A stretch of DNA of 64,000 nt, taken from contig MU839080.1 of NCBI GenBank assembly GCA_030685235.1, forward strand, positions 744,001 to 808,000, given 5' to 3'. Of this stretch, positions 35,224-46,300 are shown piece by piece; position 1 is the stretch's first letter, and each line of letters begins with the position of its first letter. The notes under the pieces were generated by a model. The model did not search any database, was not told where the DNA came from, and worked only from the letters and a program-made list of their open reading frames with translations. The stretch comes from Copromyces sp. CBS 386.78 (taxonomy: Eukaryota; Ascomycota; Sordariomycetes; Sordariales; Sordariaceae). Both the position numbers and the translations under genes were made by a program.

Positions 35224-36359
35224 ATATAGATTTACGGTAAAAATTCTAGCTTTCCTCATTTCCAAACTTATTAAATATAGGGATTTCACTAATTTAACTA
35301 TCGATAGAGTTAAATTAATAATGAAAAGCCTGTAAGACGAAAAAAATAGCGAAAAAAATATATAAGAAATATTTAATTGTATTTAGGATATAGTATTTTC
35401 TATATACAGCTAGATTAGAGAATATCTAAATATAAACGTTAATAAAGATAGTAATATTAACGTTAGTAGAAAAGGACCCACATTAAAAACCGGACCTACT
35501 TCAACCTCAAAGATATAAATCGATATCGAATTCCAAAGCTATTACAAATTAATACAAATAATATTAATCCTTCTATTAATCTACAAAGCAATCCGGGCAA
35601 GCGACTATAGTTTTCTTCGAAAAATTATCCCCATCTTACCTATTATTTTCTATAGAAGAAAGTCCTAGAATTACGGCCTAGAAATACTATACTTTATATA
35701 GCTTCTATATAAAGATATTTTAGATAATATACTTCGAAATACTATTCTAAAAAGTAGTTTAGTCCGTTCAATTACCGCTAGCAATAAATACAAGCTTATT
35801 AATCTAATGTTAGAACATTAGAATAGAATATACGCTATTAATATTAAGAATAATAAGAACTCTACTTATAATATCGAAGCTACACTTATATGGCTTACTC
35901 TTAATTCTAATATCCTTTCTAATATTCGTAAAGGAATAAAAAGGCTATAGGGACGTACTACCAAAGGTACTTATACTATTAGTAATCCGTTTACAAATAT
36001 TATTTCTTATACCCTTAAACTATATAATAACGGTATAACTAAACGGAAGTTAAGGCCGTCTAGTAAAGCATTTAATAAAATATAAATAAATATTTTTAAT
36101 ATACTAAATATTTACCTCCTTAGGCAATAAAACTTTATAGAGAAGCTAACTAATTAAAATAAAATTATTCCTTTTCTAAATAACGTTACTAACTAAAAAT
36201 ACCTCCCGAATATAATTAAATTCGCTACTCAAAACGGTATTATTAATTATCGCAAAGAAAGTAGGCGGTTATTTAAAGAAGGAGCGGAGGATTTCTAAGA
36301 TTTAACTATTAATAGCATTGAGGATATCTATAATAATAATAAGTAAATACAAATTAATC

Positions 36360-36425
36360 TTCGGAGATTGTTATCACCCTCGACAGATATCTCGGAGTTT
36401 TTCGGAGTTTTTCGGAGGAGGCGTA
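36360..36425. repeat. Short tandem repeat at the end of the DUF6589-like remnant
   Basis: The unit CGGAGTTTTT occurs twice in a row with a partial third copy (about 36392-36418). It lies just past the end of the DUF6589-like remnant and could be part of that element's terminal region. Confidence 0.4.
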
Positions 36426-36499
36426 AATACTTAAACTATTAAATATTTATATAAAATTAATTTTACATATATACCTTATTTACATCTATTTTTTATAAA

Positions 36500-39060
36500 T
36501 TAGTAATTTAGCGATTAAAATCCCACCCTATCTTTTCTTCCCCTTCCTCCTATTAGTTAATAATAATATTTAAATTACTTCAAAAATTGCTCGGCCTTTT
36601 AGTAAATCCGTTATAACTACCTACAAATTTCCTCGTCCCTATAATACAAGTTTTTAATTACTATATTACTATATAAGATTAACGAAAGGCGACGGCAACC
36701 TATTATCTATATTATTTTAATATTAGGAAGTCGTTAGTAGAGATTTAGTAAACTCTATTATAATACGATTAATATCCTCCTATCCTTCTTATCGTTGTAG
36801 TGTTAACGGATTTTCGATTGGCCTTACTTCAACCTTTTCTTTATTTTAAACTTTATTTTCATTGCCCTATTCTATTTCTTATTATTATTCCCCCAATATT
36901 ACTACTTCTAGTATTACTGAAGAGTTCGAAAGTTTTTTAACTTTTAATTGAGGAGTTTCCAATTGAAGAATAATTAAAGTAATAGTAGTAGCGCGATTTA
37001 ATATATTAGCCAAAAGAGAAGTAAGGCGAGTAGGAATTGTAAGGTTATTAGTATATAATTAAAGTTGGGCGGTTTAGCGTAGTGGAAGTCGAAGATATTC
37101 TTTATTCTAATCTTTATAAACTTTATTAACCGATAAAAAATAAAATTCAATAAAATCTTCGAAATAATCCTCTTTATATTCCTATTATTATATAGTAAGG
37201 AGCTTCTTTTCTAGCCTATTAATATCTATAAAAGGAAGTACCCTATTACGACGAGTATTTATATTATCGGTAAAAAAGCGAGCGACCGTATATTATAATT
37301 AGATTAGTATTAATATTTCTAGTGTAATTTTAAAGGCTCGATTTATTTCGGGGACGAGTTCTTGTGCCTTTCCTTTATACTAATTGTTAATATATAATAC
37401 TACTTTATCTATTAATAATCTAATTAACGGTTTATTAAATACTTTATTTTAATTATATTTTAGTATTACCGGAATCCTCTTAAGTAACGGTATATAATTA
37501 TTATAATATTTATTAACGGGGACCGGCCGTTTATATTCGAAATCGTTGTTAGGTAGTTCTTAAAAGTAATTTAAAATATCTTTCTAAAAATAAAGTGCAT
37601 TAAGAAATTTTATAAAAAGTAAGTCCTTCTTTTAATATTTAGTACGAACCTTCTTATTAAGCTTTAACTATTTAACTTTATATTCGAACTTATACAACGA
37701 ATACTACCTTCTAATATTTAGTAATAGTTTATTACTATAGTCTTTTACTACTTTATTATCGTTATTGTTATTGGTATTAATATCGGTATTATTTTCTTTA
37801 TTTACTAATATAATAACGTTTATTAATCTATTCGGTACCCTTAGAATATATAACTAGCGGAAACGTTATTATTATTATTACTATCTCTTTTTAAGTTATT
37901 TTTTATTAGAGCCGAAGTAGTTAAATGCTTAGTATGGTATAAAGAAATAAACTTCCTCCTATATATTATTATCCCTTAGTTTCTGTATTACTCTTTTAAA
38001 ACGTTACTAGATATTAGGGATATTAGGAGTAGGAGGCATTCTAAATTAAATTATTCGAATAACGTTAAGAAGATCTATACCTATCCCTAAAGAAACGGTA
38101 GCTAAGTATATACGGCAATTTATTAATTTAGTTATAAAATCTTTGTATATAATATTTTTATCGGTTGGACGGACTAAAAAATTATATATTCTAACGATTT
38201 TACGGCTTATTTCTTTATATAAACCCTACGTATATAAGTAGTTAATAATAGTATTTTTTATTATGGCTAAACTATTCCGGTTATCGATATAAATAATAGT
38301 TTTTAGAATATCCCGCCGGGTTATTAGTTTAAATCCTTCTACGAAAAAAAATAAACGACGAAAATCTCTAATACAATTACGAAGAAAGGGTTGAATAATA
38401 ATGGAGATCTCTAGTCGGTCTACGGAAGTTCTAATAATTTTAAGGTTTTTAGCGTTAAAACTAACCTTCTTAATAATAAAATCTTAGTGAATTTTAGCCA
38501 ATATTATTGTATAACTAAACTAGGGAATATGGGTAGGAAGGAGAAGGCGTAAAGTATAAAAATATTGAAACTCCTTTCGAAAATTGCGCTATTTTAATAC
38601 GTAATATAATTCGTCGATAGTAAAAAGACCGATTTTTTTATAAAATTCTAGTAATTTCAAAACGGCCTTGAACTTAGTACTAATCGCGAGCTCTAGGCTT
38701 AAAAGAATATACGTATAATCTCTAGTAATAACTTCGTCCTATATATTCCTATTCTACGCGTTATTAGTATATGAATTAAAAAAGGGGTAAGGCTAATACT
38801 TATTCGAATAATTATATCCTTATTAATTTATACCGGCTTCGAATCTAGTACCTTAGTAATAATATTATTATATTAACTTTCTCCCAACTTAGTAAGCGGC
38901 ACGATTTATATTATAATTTTGTTGTGTAAGGCCGAAAATACGTATAGGATAATACTTTTTCCGTAGCCTGTTACCGCTACTAATATTATATCCTTCTATT
39001 CGTACGCCAATTATATTACCACTTTAATTTAGCTTCCTTAAAGCTTTTTACCGCCGATAA
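36500..39060 (-). pseudogene. RIP-decayed RecQ-like DNA helicase gene
   Basis: Minus-strand translation gives a Walker A motif KDIILVAVTGYGKSIILYVF (38954-38977 for the AVTGYGKS part), followed by FSALHNKIIIQIVPLTKLGE. Further on come KIIRTSVDRLEISIIIQP (about 38385-38440) and KTIIYIDNRNSLAII (about 38264-38310), in the order and spacing of fungal RecQ-like helicases of the telomere-linked or transposon-linked type. Stops are of RIP type. The 3' part (36.5-37.9 kb) has protein-like minus-strand composition but no motif I can name, so that limit is approximate. Active copies in other fungi occur in multi-copy families, which fits its exposure to RIP. Confidence 0.6.
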
Positions 39061-39495
39061 TATTTCGTATAACCCGTAGTACGCGCTAGGGATCAACGGG
39101 GGGGTCGAAGTCGGATTCTATAGTATTAATACTATAATAAATCAAGGAAAAAAAATAACGCGTCGCGAAAAAGAAAATTTTATACCCAAATATTGAAATT
39201 TATGTAATATCTATACTCGTAAAGTTTTAAAAAGTTCGGATAAAAGGCCGTATTATAATAAATAGCGGACCGCCTAATTAAAGTGCGTTACTACGTAAAA
39301 TTTTCACGTTTTTACAAAAACTTTATACTTATATTTATTGTATAAAAAAATTAAATATACTATTGTATTCGCTTTATCGAGCTTATTCTTACCGTATATT
39401 TAGTTTTACAAGAACCCTTTATTGAATATTATTATTATTAACTAGTTTTAATAAGCCTATCGTTTTGTCCTTATCTATACGATTACTATTTGATC

Positions 39496-39725
39496 CAGAA
39501 TTTAGACCTCTTTTTTAGGCGTTTTCAATTAATACTGACGAATATACTGAAAGAAACGATGCACGGACTACAATCTGGAAACTTTAGAAACTTTGGAAAC
39601 TTTCAATTGAAAAACCTAATGCGCGCAGCGCACTGGCCAGATCATGTGCGCGAAGCGCACGGGCCGCAGGCCCAATCCTTGGCGGCCGCATGTCGCCCCC
39701 TGCCTAAAAAAGAGGTCTGATTCTG
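39496..39725. mobile_element. 230-bp inverted-repeat element with GC-rich hairpins at the block's right border
   Basis: The ends CAGAATTTAGACCTCTTTTT (39496 on) and, read from the other end, CAGAATCAGACCTCTTTTTT (39725 back) form a 24-25-bp inverted repeat with one indel or mismatch region. No clear target duplication is seen. The inside holds three short perfect hairpins in a row with 3-nt loops (39610-39675): TGCGC-GCA-GCGCA, GTGCGC-GAA-GCGCAC and GGGCC-GCA-GGCCC. It keeps CpA/TpG, so it is not RIP-mutated. It sits where the AT-rich block ends. Confidence 0.55.
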
Positions 39726-40351
39726 AGATAAACGATGGGTGCCGCTCAGCCATACGCTCATTGGATGGCGACATCCATTTCACTGTGATGCCAAGACGCC
39801 AACGCTGCATGTCATTCGGTCGGCAGCTGGTCCCCCCCGGATCCACCGGGAATTGGTCGCTGCCAAGGCCCTGCGCCAGTTGGCCAGATCTTCTTCAGCT
39901 CACCCACAAGGGGACTTTTTCAGCTGACGGCTGACAAAGCTGATGTGAGGTCACGCCGCCTTAACAAGCCGCCACACGAAAAGTGCTAATGGAATTGTCT
40001 TTTTGTGAGGCTATTCCGAGGTGAATTTATTATTCAATTCCTCGCCGTTTCGGTTCAACTTCTCTTCAGATGTCAATGCGCCGCATCCCTGTGCTTGATA
40101 TAGCTCCCTGCTCCTACCAATTATCCCTCCCTACCTTGAAATATCACGACCGGATCAACATTTGAGTACATTCGGCAGTCAATCGTGTTTCATAACGTGA
40201 CCCTATTTTGACGAACCCGGAAATCGCGCAAACACTAACGGAAAGCTACAAACTCAAGGTTTGGGTGTCGAGAGATAGTTCGCTCAGCTGCGTTTCAGTA
40301 GGGTAGCGGTAGAGAGTATCCAAGAGTCCCGAATCCGACCATCGAACGCAC
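39726..40351. other. Intergenic region, right flank of the AT-rich block
   Basis: Normal-GC sequence with no recognisable gene; it likely includes the 3' UTR of the next gene. Confidence 0.45.
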
Positions 40352-43059
40352 TCAAAGATCAACCCAACCATCCCGCTTCCCCTCCAGCATATCAGCCTTC
40401 AAAGCCTCATCAACATCCACCATCTTCTTGTTCACCGGCTCCTCATCCATAAATCCCAATGCCTCTACCGCCTTCCCACCACAAGCCCTCTCCAGCGCCA
40501 AGAAAGCAAAATGGCCACCAACCACCGGCCTGGCCATAAAGTAAATGCCCGGATACCCACCGTTGCCTTCGGTGTCGTAGAGATCGGTTAGAGGACGGTC
40601 TGTTTACACATTGTCAGTCAGTCAGTCTTTGATCCAGCCAGCGAAAAACACAGGAGAGGAAACGAAAGAAAAAGGACATACCGGTAACAGTCTCATTAAC
40701 CCACGACGAAATGGCTTCCAACATCTCCATCCTCGTCTTCTTCCCCGTCACCGCCGCCGCAAAGAACTCCCAATCGCTCTTGGTGTACAAGTGTCGCGAG
40801 TCGAGCGGTAGTCCGTACTTTTGTAGCACGGCCGAGTACCAGTCGCTTTGCATTTGGTAAACTTTATCTGGGATGAACGGCTTTTCGGTCTTGTCACCAT
40901 CGCCGCCGCCAATGGGTTTCTGGTCTCCTTCAGTGGTGCCGAGCCAGCGCCCGAAGCCCCTCTTTCTTCGTTCTCGGTCCTTATGATCCTTTGTTGACAA
41001 AGACGACGAAGACGAAGAAGACGAAGAAGAAGAAACATGGAAACACAACAACGAGTCCGCATAAAGATTATAAATCGTCGTCCACGATCCATACCACGTA
41101 TACGCCAACTTGGCGTGAGTTTGGTCTCGCGAGATGCCATACTCCTGCCACTTGTCGATATAAGTAGCCGCAATCTTTCGGTAATGCTTGGCTTCGTCTT
41201 CATGACCAACGATATCCGCGATCTCGCTCATGGCTTTGATGCCAATAATTCCCTTCAGAGCGAGGTTCGTCTGGTTGGCGAGCCACCCGGCAAAGTCATC
41301 GGTGCAGAGCTGGTTGTGCGGAATCAGCGATTCGCGCACCAGGTAACCGGTCCATTGCTTCCAGAGGGAGTAAGAGCGGGCGAGCCATTTTTCTGCGGCT
41401 TTGGATCCGGTGGTTTGGAGGTCGGTTTTGCGGTCGCGGTAGCCGGGCAGGTCGAAGCCGAATTTGTCTACTGCGTGTGACCAGTCCTTGGCGGAGGAAA
41501 TGGCGTTGGCAGGGAAGTTATGAGGGGCGGCGGCTTGGACGAAAGCGGGTTCCGTATCGTAGCGGAAGGCATTGGCGAGGGCCAATCCCATGATGAGCAT
41601 GTTTCCGCATTCTTCGACTGGCATGTACTCATCGTTGCCGTCGCTGTGACCCGTAGCGTTGGGGAAGTGCGCGCCGAGATCGTGCATGCTGTAGTCATTC
41701 GGGTATTGTCCGCTGAGCTGGTGCTCAAGCAGCGGCTCAAGGAGGTAGCCGAGCCACCTGGGGTTGGTGTACAGGAAGAACGGGAACGCAGGGAAGATGA
41801 CGTCCACGGTCTGGAAGTTGCCATTTGAAGAGATCTCCTTGAGGAAGATGATCGGGTCGTCAGGGGTGCCGGAGAACTGAGTAGCGCCCAGCACCTGGCG
41901 GGCAGAAAGCGCGGCGATGTCTTGATAGCTCTCCGATCCGGACTCGAAGGCATCGCGAGCTAATGAGTCGGAGTAGTTCCTGGCCAGCCAGGACGCCGTC
42001 TTGAAGTCATTGTAGTGGTAACGGACTAGCTCGTCAGGTGAGGCGAAGTGCGAAGCCCAGAGCGGCTTCATAAAGGTCAGACCCCTAGCGGAAGCGAACT
42101 GCACCACTGGGTCTTGGATGAGAGCAAAGGTGAAAACCACGCTGTCTTCTGTTTTTGAGCAGCCCTTCTTTTTAGAATCCCTGGCTAACTTGAAGGTCTT
42201 TGCGAAAGCGAACACGGGTTCTTCTTGCATGATGCGACGGAAGTCACGGTCAATTTGATTTCTCAGGTAACCCTTTTCAGCAAAGTGTTGACGAAGAAGG
42301 CCAGAGGTGCCCGCTTCATGTTGGACATCAGCTGGACCAGTGAAATGCAGGGTTCCCCATTCGGCGTGGTCGTTAAACTCAGTCAAGTGCTGCTCTGTTT
42401 GGCGGGTCCACTTCCACGTCTTGATGGGTGTCGCATCCTTAGACCTTTCTTCTGGTACTTTGGGCTCGTGCAGATCCCACTTGATCTCGTTCACCCTATT
42501 CCCGCTAACCCATTCGCCGTTGGCGTCGGTGTAAATCGTGACATCAGAGCAACCCTCGGCAATGACGGTCAAATACGCGGCAGGTATCGACTGTCTGAGG
42601 GTGGATGACGGGGTTATGGGGGAGAGGAACGAAAGTGTAACTTTCACTGGCTCGTCGTGGGAAGATCCGTGAAGAAGGTAAGTCAGGTTCGTAGTCGAGG
42701 CGTCGAAAGTAGGTCCTAGGTATTCCGGAAGGGTGATGTTGTAGAGCTTGTGCCCGTGATGAAGCGAATCATGAGGCCGTCCGATAAGGGGATAGATGTT
42801 GCCAGAGCCGGGAACTGATGCCATGACCGAAAAGCCCAGCTACTTCCATTTCTGAGGGTCAGTTAGTATGTTCATCTTGAACCGGACGAATACTTACATG
42901 AGACCCGGTCCAGAACATGGGCCAATCCTCCCATGGTGCCTTTCGAGCATTTCCTAGCCATGTACTCAGGTACGGGTTGCGGACAAACAACGGAAGAACG
43001 TTAGGCGTAAGTGTTGATGCGCTGGCTACGGCGGCCAGCGCTAGGAAATCGAACCTCAT
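40352..43059 (-). CDS. Secreted glutaminase A-like protein (DUF5127/DUF4965/DUF1793 type), 855 aa, three exons
   Basis: Exons (minus strand): 43059-42898, 42839-40682, 40599-40352; all introns are GT-AG and the joined frame is 856 codons with stop. At intron 1 the nearer CAG acceptor would read into a stop, so TAG at 42842-42840 is used, giving FWTGSH-LGFSVMASVPG. A signal peptide MRFDFLALAAVASAS is present. The N-terminal PYLSTWLGNARKAPWEDWPM and the later ISSARQVLGATQ-like, EECGNMLIMGLALANA and KYGLPLDSRHLYTKSDWEFF blocks fit fungal extracellular glutaminase GtaA-type proteins, which hydrolyse glutamine or related amides outside the cell. An unusual insert of about 55 residues lies near residue 630-690: a run of 11 Ser, then a basic stretch, where homologues go directly from the ADxLL helix to VYxMQSDWY. 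The catalytic role is inferred from the family. Confidence 0.83.
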
Positions 43060-44278
43060 GTTGGGGGAGGGGCGGTTCTCTCAGTATTCACTGCCTCGTT
43101 GCCATATGGTGCTTGATTTTGCAAGCGACAGACGCAGTGACCGTTATTGGGAATATGAGAGCCGCGCTCTATGAACTGTCACGATTTGGGCCAGCGGAAG
43201 GGTGAACAACCAAGGAGGAGGGCAAATAGGTTTAAAGATACTTTGTAAGGACTATACGAAAGGATACTCAAAGATGGCGATGCCCAACCCCGTGTTGAAC
43301 AAGAGTAAGACTGGGCCGTGAGGTTTGGGAAAGGACAAAAAGGGGTCGAATTCCTTGGAGTTCAGGGAAGGGGGAGGGGGTCATGTTTAAGGTGACGGGA
43401 GCGGATCGGCTGGAAGGTGAACTGGCTCGACCGGGAAGCCAGGCCGTTCCTCCTCCAACTGTCCTTCATGTCGCCAATAAATGAGTTGACCTGACGACGA
43501 TCCTGTCGGACGAGGAGGGGAAAACAGGAGAGACAGGGTCAAGATCTCGTGCCCCTCCTCTTCTCCAATTCCGTCTTGGGGGCTGCCCTATGAGAAGTAT
43601 ATGACAGGGGTTCTCCGCACTTGGTCCCAACGGAGGGTGGGGACTTTCTGCGTTCCCGTCATGCGGACCCGCTGCGGGAACGAGTGGAATGTGGGGAAGG
43701 ACTCCACCCTGTTGTGTTCGAGCATCCTTCTCGTGCTTCTGTTCAACCTTTGTGCCCTTCTCGACTCGAAACAAGGAGGGTGGAAGGAATCTTGGGATCG
43801 GAATGTAGGTGCACAGCATGTGCTTGTGACTGACAGGTGGGTGGCACGGCAGGGGGGTGTCAGTACAAACGTGCACATTGAATGGTTGAGGAAGCCATTG
43901 CCAGCTTTGCTTGAACTTTGAAGTGTCTATTATCATCATTATTGACCCTCAGCAACCTAGGAGTTGCTCGACATATGATATCTGTTCTAATCTAAACAAG
44001 GCTGACTGGATCATTATGGGACATAGCTTGGTACCCTCCTTTTAGTTGACCGTATAAACATTGTATATCATATGACTTAAAGTCAACTTTTAGCTTCGGC
44101 CGAAGAGATGTGTCGAAATTGTCCATATCGTATTCCGGTTCCCGCTCTTCTCCGGTGTGCATGTATAACACACTAGCACGATGATTGAGAAAATAAACCT
44201 TCGACCAGGTCGAGGGGTAAAGAAAGGACGATGATGGGGAGAAGTGGTGTTACAACACAGGCACACACTTGCTGCCAT
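43060..44278. other. Intergenic region between glutaminase-like gene and rad7
   Basis: This holds the upstream region of the glutaminase-like gene and the 3' flank of rad7. No gene is recognised; the short open frames on both strands look like chance. Confidence 0.45.
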
Positions 44279-46300
44279 TCACTCCTCGATATCATCAATA
44301 CCCTCGATAACCATTCCCAACGCATTCGGTACTCCCACAAGAATCTTCCCCTTGGGTACCCTCACACTCTTCACATTCATGCAGCCGAAAACATTCAGCT
44401 CATGAATATTGGGGCAGCACTTGAAAATACTGCCAACAATGAAATCCGTCACTTCCTCGCAGAAGCTGATCTCCAGCTTCTTCAACTCTGGATATACCTT
44501 CTTACCATCCGAGGGAAACACCTCCTCAAAGGCTTTTGCTGAGATGTGTCTGCACCCGTGCACGTTCATATGCTCAATCTTCCTTCCAGAATGCGCCATC
44601 AATGCCTTGAAGCCTTTGTCGCACAAGCCGATGTTGTCCGGGTTCTGGCGCGGGTTTGCCGAGTCAACCTGTCGACACTTCTGCAGGTCGACAAACTGTA
44701 AGCACTTGTTCTCCCAGTTGGTAAAGAGACGGGCAAAGCCTTCGTCTGTCATGACCTCACTGTCCGTAATTCGCAGTTTCTGCAGCGAGCGGCAGTGGTT
44801 GTGTATAGCATCCAAGACGGTGTTGTCGAGATCGATCTCGCGCGTGATGGAGAACGTCTCCAGATTTTTACCTATGGAGGAGAGAACGTTGACGTAGACA
44901 TCAGAATGGACGTGATTGCGCAGATCGATGCTGAGGTGCTTGAGGTGCTTGAGCTGGGCGAGGTGCTTTATGCCTTCGCCGGTGATCTTCTGATTATGGC
45001 ACGCTTTGAGGCGGACCAAGGATGGACATGATGAGGGGAGGGCTTCCAAGGCGGAGTCGCCAAAGTGTTTGTCTGTCCAGTAGACACGGAGAGATTGTAG
45101 GGATCTCCCCTTCTTTCCGAGAAACTCCAGCCATTTTTCTTCGTCAATGAGGTTGGAGCCGTGAAGGTAAAGGTCCTCGAGCTCTGTTTTACGAGAGATA
45201 AGGAAGTCCATAACTTCGTCTTTGAAGTGGATAGCGTTTCGTGCTTTCAACTTTTTCAGCCCTGGTACTGTCTGGAAAATGCGGATGTAGTCGTCGGCGG
45301 AGAGCTTGGCGCCATCATAGATGCAGACCTCGTCAGTTGTTGGTTGCAAAAACAAACTGAGTGTTGTGGAATTCAGAAGTCTATGCTTTGATAGCTTCCG
45401 GGCGATTTTGTCGATGACTTGCTGAGGGAGATCACCTAGATCCTCGGCCAGGTCAATGTTCTTGGCCAGAGTCTCGATGCAGAGCGTCATCAAGCTCTTG
45501 GCTCCGAGTTGAAATGTGCCGTCCAGGATTTTGCTCTGAATCTGTCGACGCCTTCCTACCGGACCGGCAGCAGCACGCTTGGCCGGCTTTTTCTTTGGCG
45601 GCGCATCCTTGTCCATTTCCTTTCCACAGGGACCACACAACAGTCCTCCGTCGGGATGGTTGCGCGAGTATGCCGTGACAGTGAACCTCTTCCCGCAGTT
45701 AGCGCAGTTGTCCATCTGGCCCGGTAGAGGAGCGCGCTCCCGAAGCAGAGTGTCCAGCAAATCGTCATCTTCGTCATCCTCGTCTGCGTTCCGCTTTCGT
45801 TTCTGATAAGTTTTGCTGGCTTTGATTTCGTCGATGACCTTTTGGTCCTTCTTCCGTCGGGATGTCCTGGTTGTAACGGTGACGGAGGTCGTGACCGTAG
45901 ATGATTCTCCTACTTCATCTTCCGCAGCCTGCTGCTGGTCAGAGGGGCTAGCCCCGTTCTCCTCTTCCGCTGCTCTTCGTCGTGCATCGGCATCAAGACG
46001 AATCTGGTTTGCCGATATATTGTGCGACTAGATACGAGATGTCAGGTTTTAGGTAACATTTGAGGTCTCCTCATGCTGGGTCACTTACGGCTAAGAAATC
46101 AGTTAGAGCCGATTGACTGCGAAACTTGTTAGCGGTTTGATGCTCGTTCGCCCAGAAAAAGGAAGAAAAAAATGGGAAAAAAATCATAGGAACTTACGGT
46201 CCCCTAATCTGTCGGCCCGCCCTGTTACTCTGCTGTCTCGACCTGGTGGGTGGTGTTAGTGATGATTTTCTGATCGATGGCCGACAACTTCAGCTTACAT
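44279..46300 (-). CDS. rad7: DNA repair protein Rad7 homologue, 607 aa, four exons
   Basis: Exons (minus strand): 46300-46299, 46242-46198, 46116-46089, 46027-44279. The start codon is split by intron 1: AT at 46300-46299 and G at 46242; upstream of the second exon the same frame meets TAA with no other ATG. The joined frame is 608 codons with stop. The N-terminus SRQQSNRAGRQIRGPQSALT, followed by DFLASHNISANQIRLDADAR, is characteristic of Rad7. Next come a basic/acidic region, a zinc-ribbon-like pair CANCGKRF and LCGPCGKE, and about 10 leucine-rich repeats to the C-terminus. In yeast Rad7 works with Rad16 and Elc1/Abf1 in global-genome nucleotide excision repair of silent DNA and in a Cullin-based ubiquitin ligase. 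The partner rad16 lies next door, divergent. Confidence 0.92.

Larger units (their letters stand above)
33316..36350 (+). pseudogene. RIP-decayed DUF6589-like gene, main part
   Basis: The plus strand reads as one protein with RIP-type stops for about 3 kb, interrupted by a small TIR element at 34803-35215. Recognisable pieces are VYNNFNYKDTVRKLIKGKQD (from 34048), FYRRKS-NYGLEILYF (about 35650-35700), LVRSITASNKYKLINLMLEH (about 35759-35820), IEATLIWLTLNSNILSNIRKG (from about 35870) and the end GTYTISNPFTNIISYTLKLY. I associate this pattern (a DNFN-D-VR block, then an NYG-E-LYF block and a GTH-like block) with fungal DUF6589 proteins, a family of unknown function often present in many copies; that assignment is from memory of the family. 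Heavy RIP implies it was repeated. Its 5' part probably lies left of the retroelement. Confidence 0.55.
19570..39495. other. AT-rich, RIP-mutated transposon block (about 20 kb)
   Basis: The block is visibly far richer in A+T than its flanks. It is dominated by TpA, with CpA and TpG scarce on both strands, and reading frames are broken mainly by TAA/TAG where homologous proteins have Gln or Trp. This is the known outcome of repeat-induced point mutation (C to T, preferring CpA) in Neurospora relatives. Such blocks are usually heterochromatic with H3K9 methylation and DNA methylation; that part is inferred. Components are listed separately. Almost no open frame above 60 codons survives. Confidence 0.9.

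Noticed and set aside
39490..39934. Several plus- and minus-strand open frames of 60-96 codons at the block border
   Set aside because: They run through the GC hairpins and inverted repeat and share no protein features.
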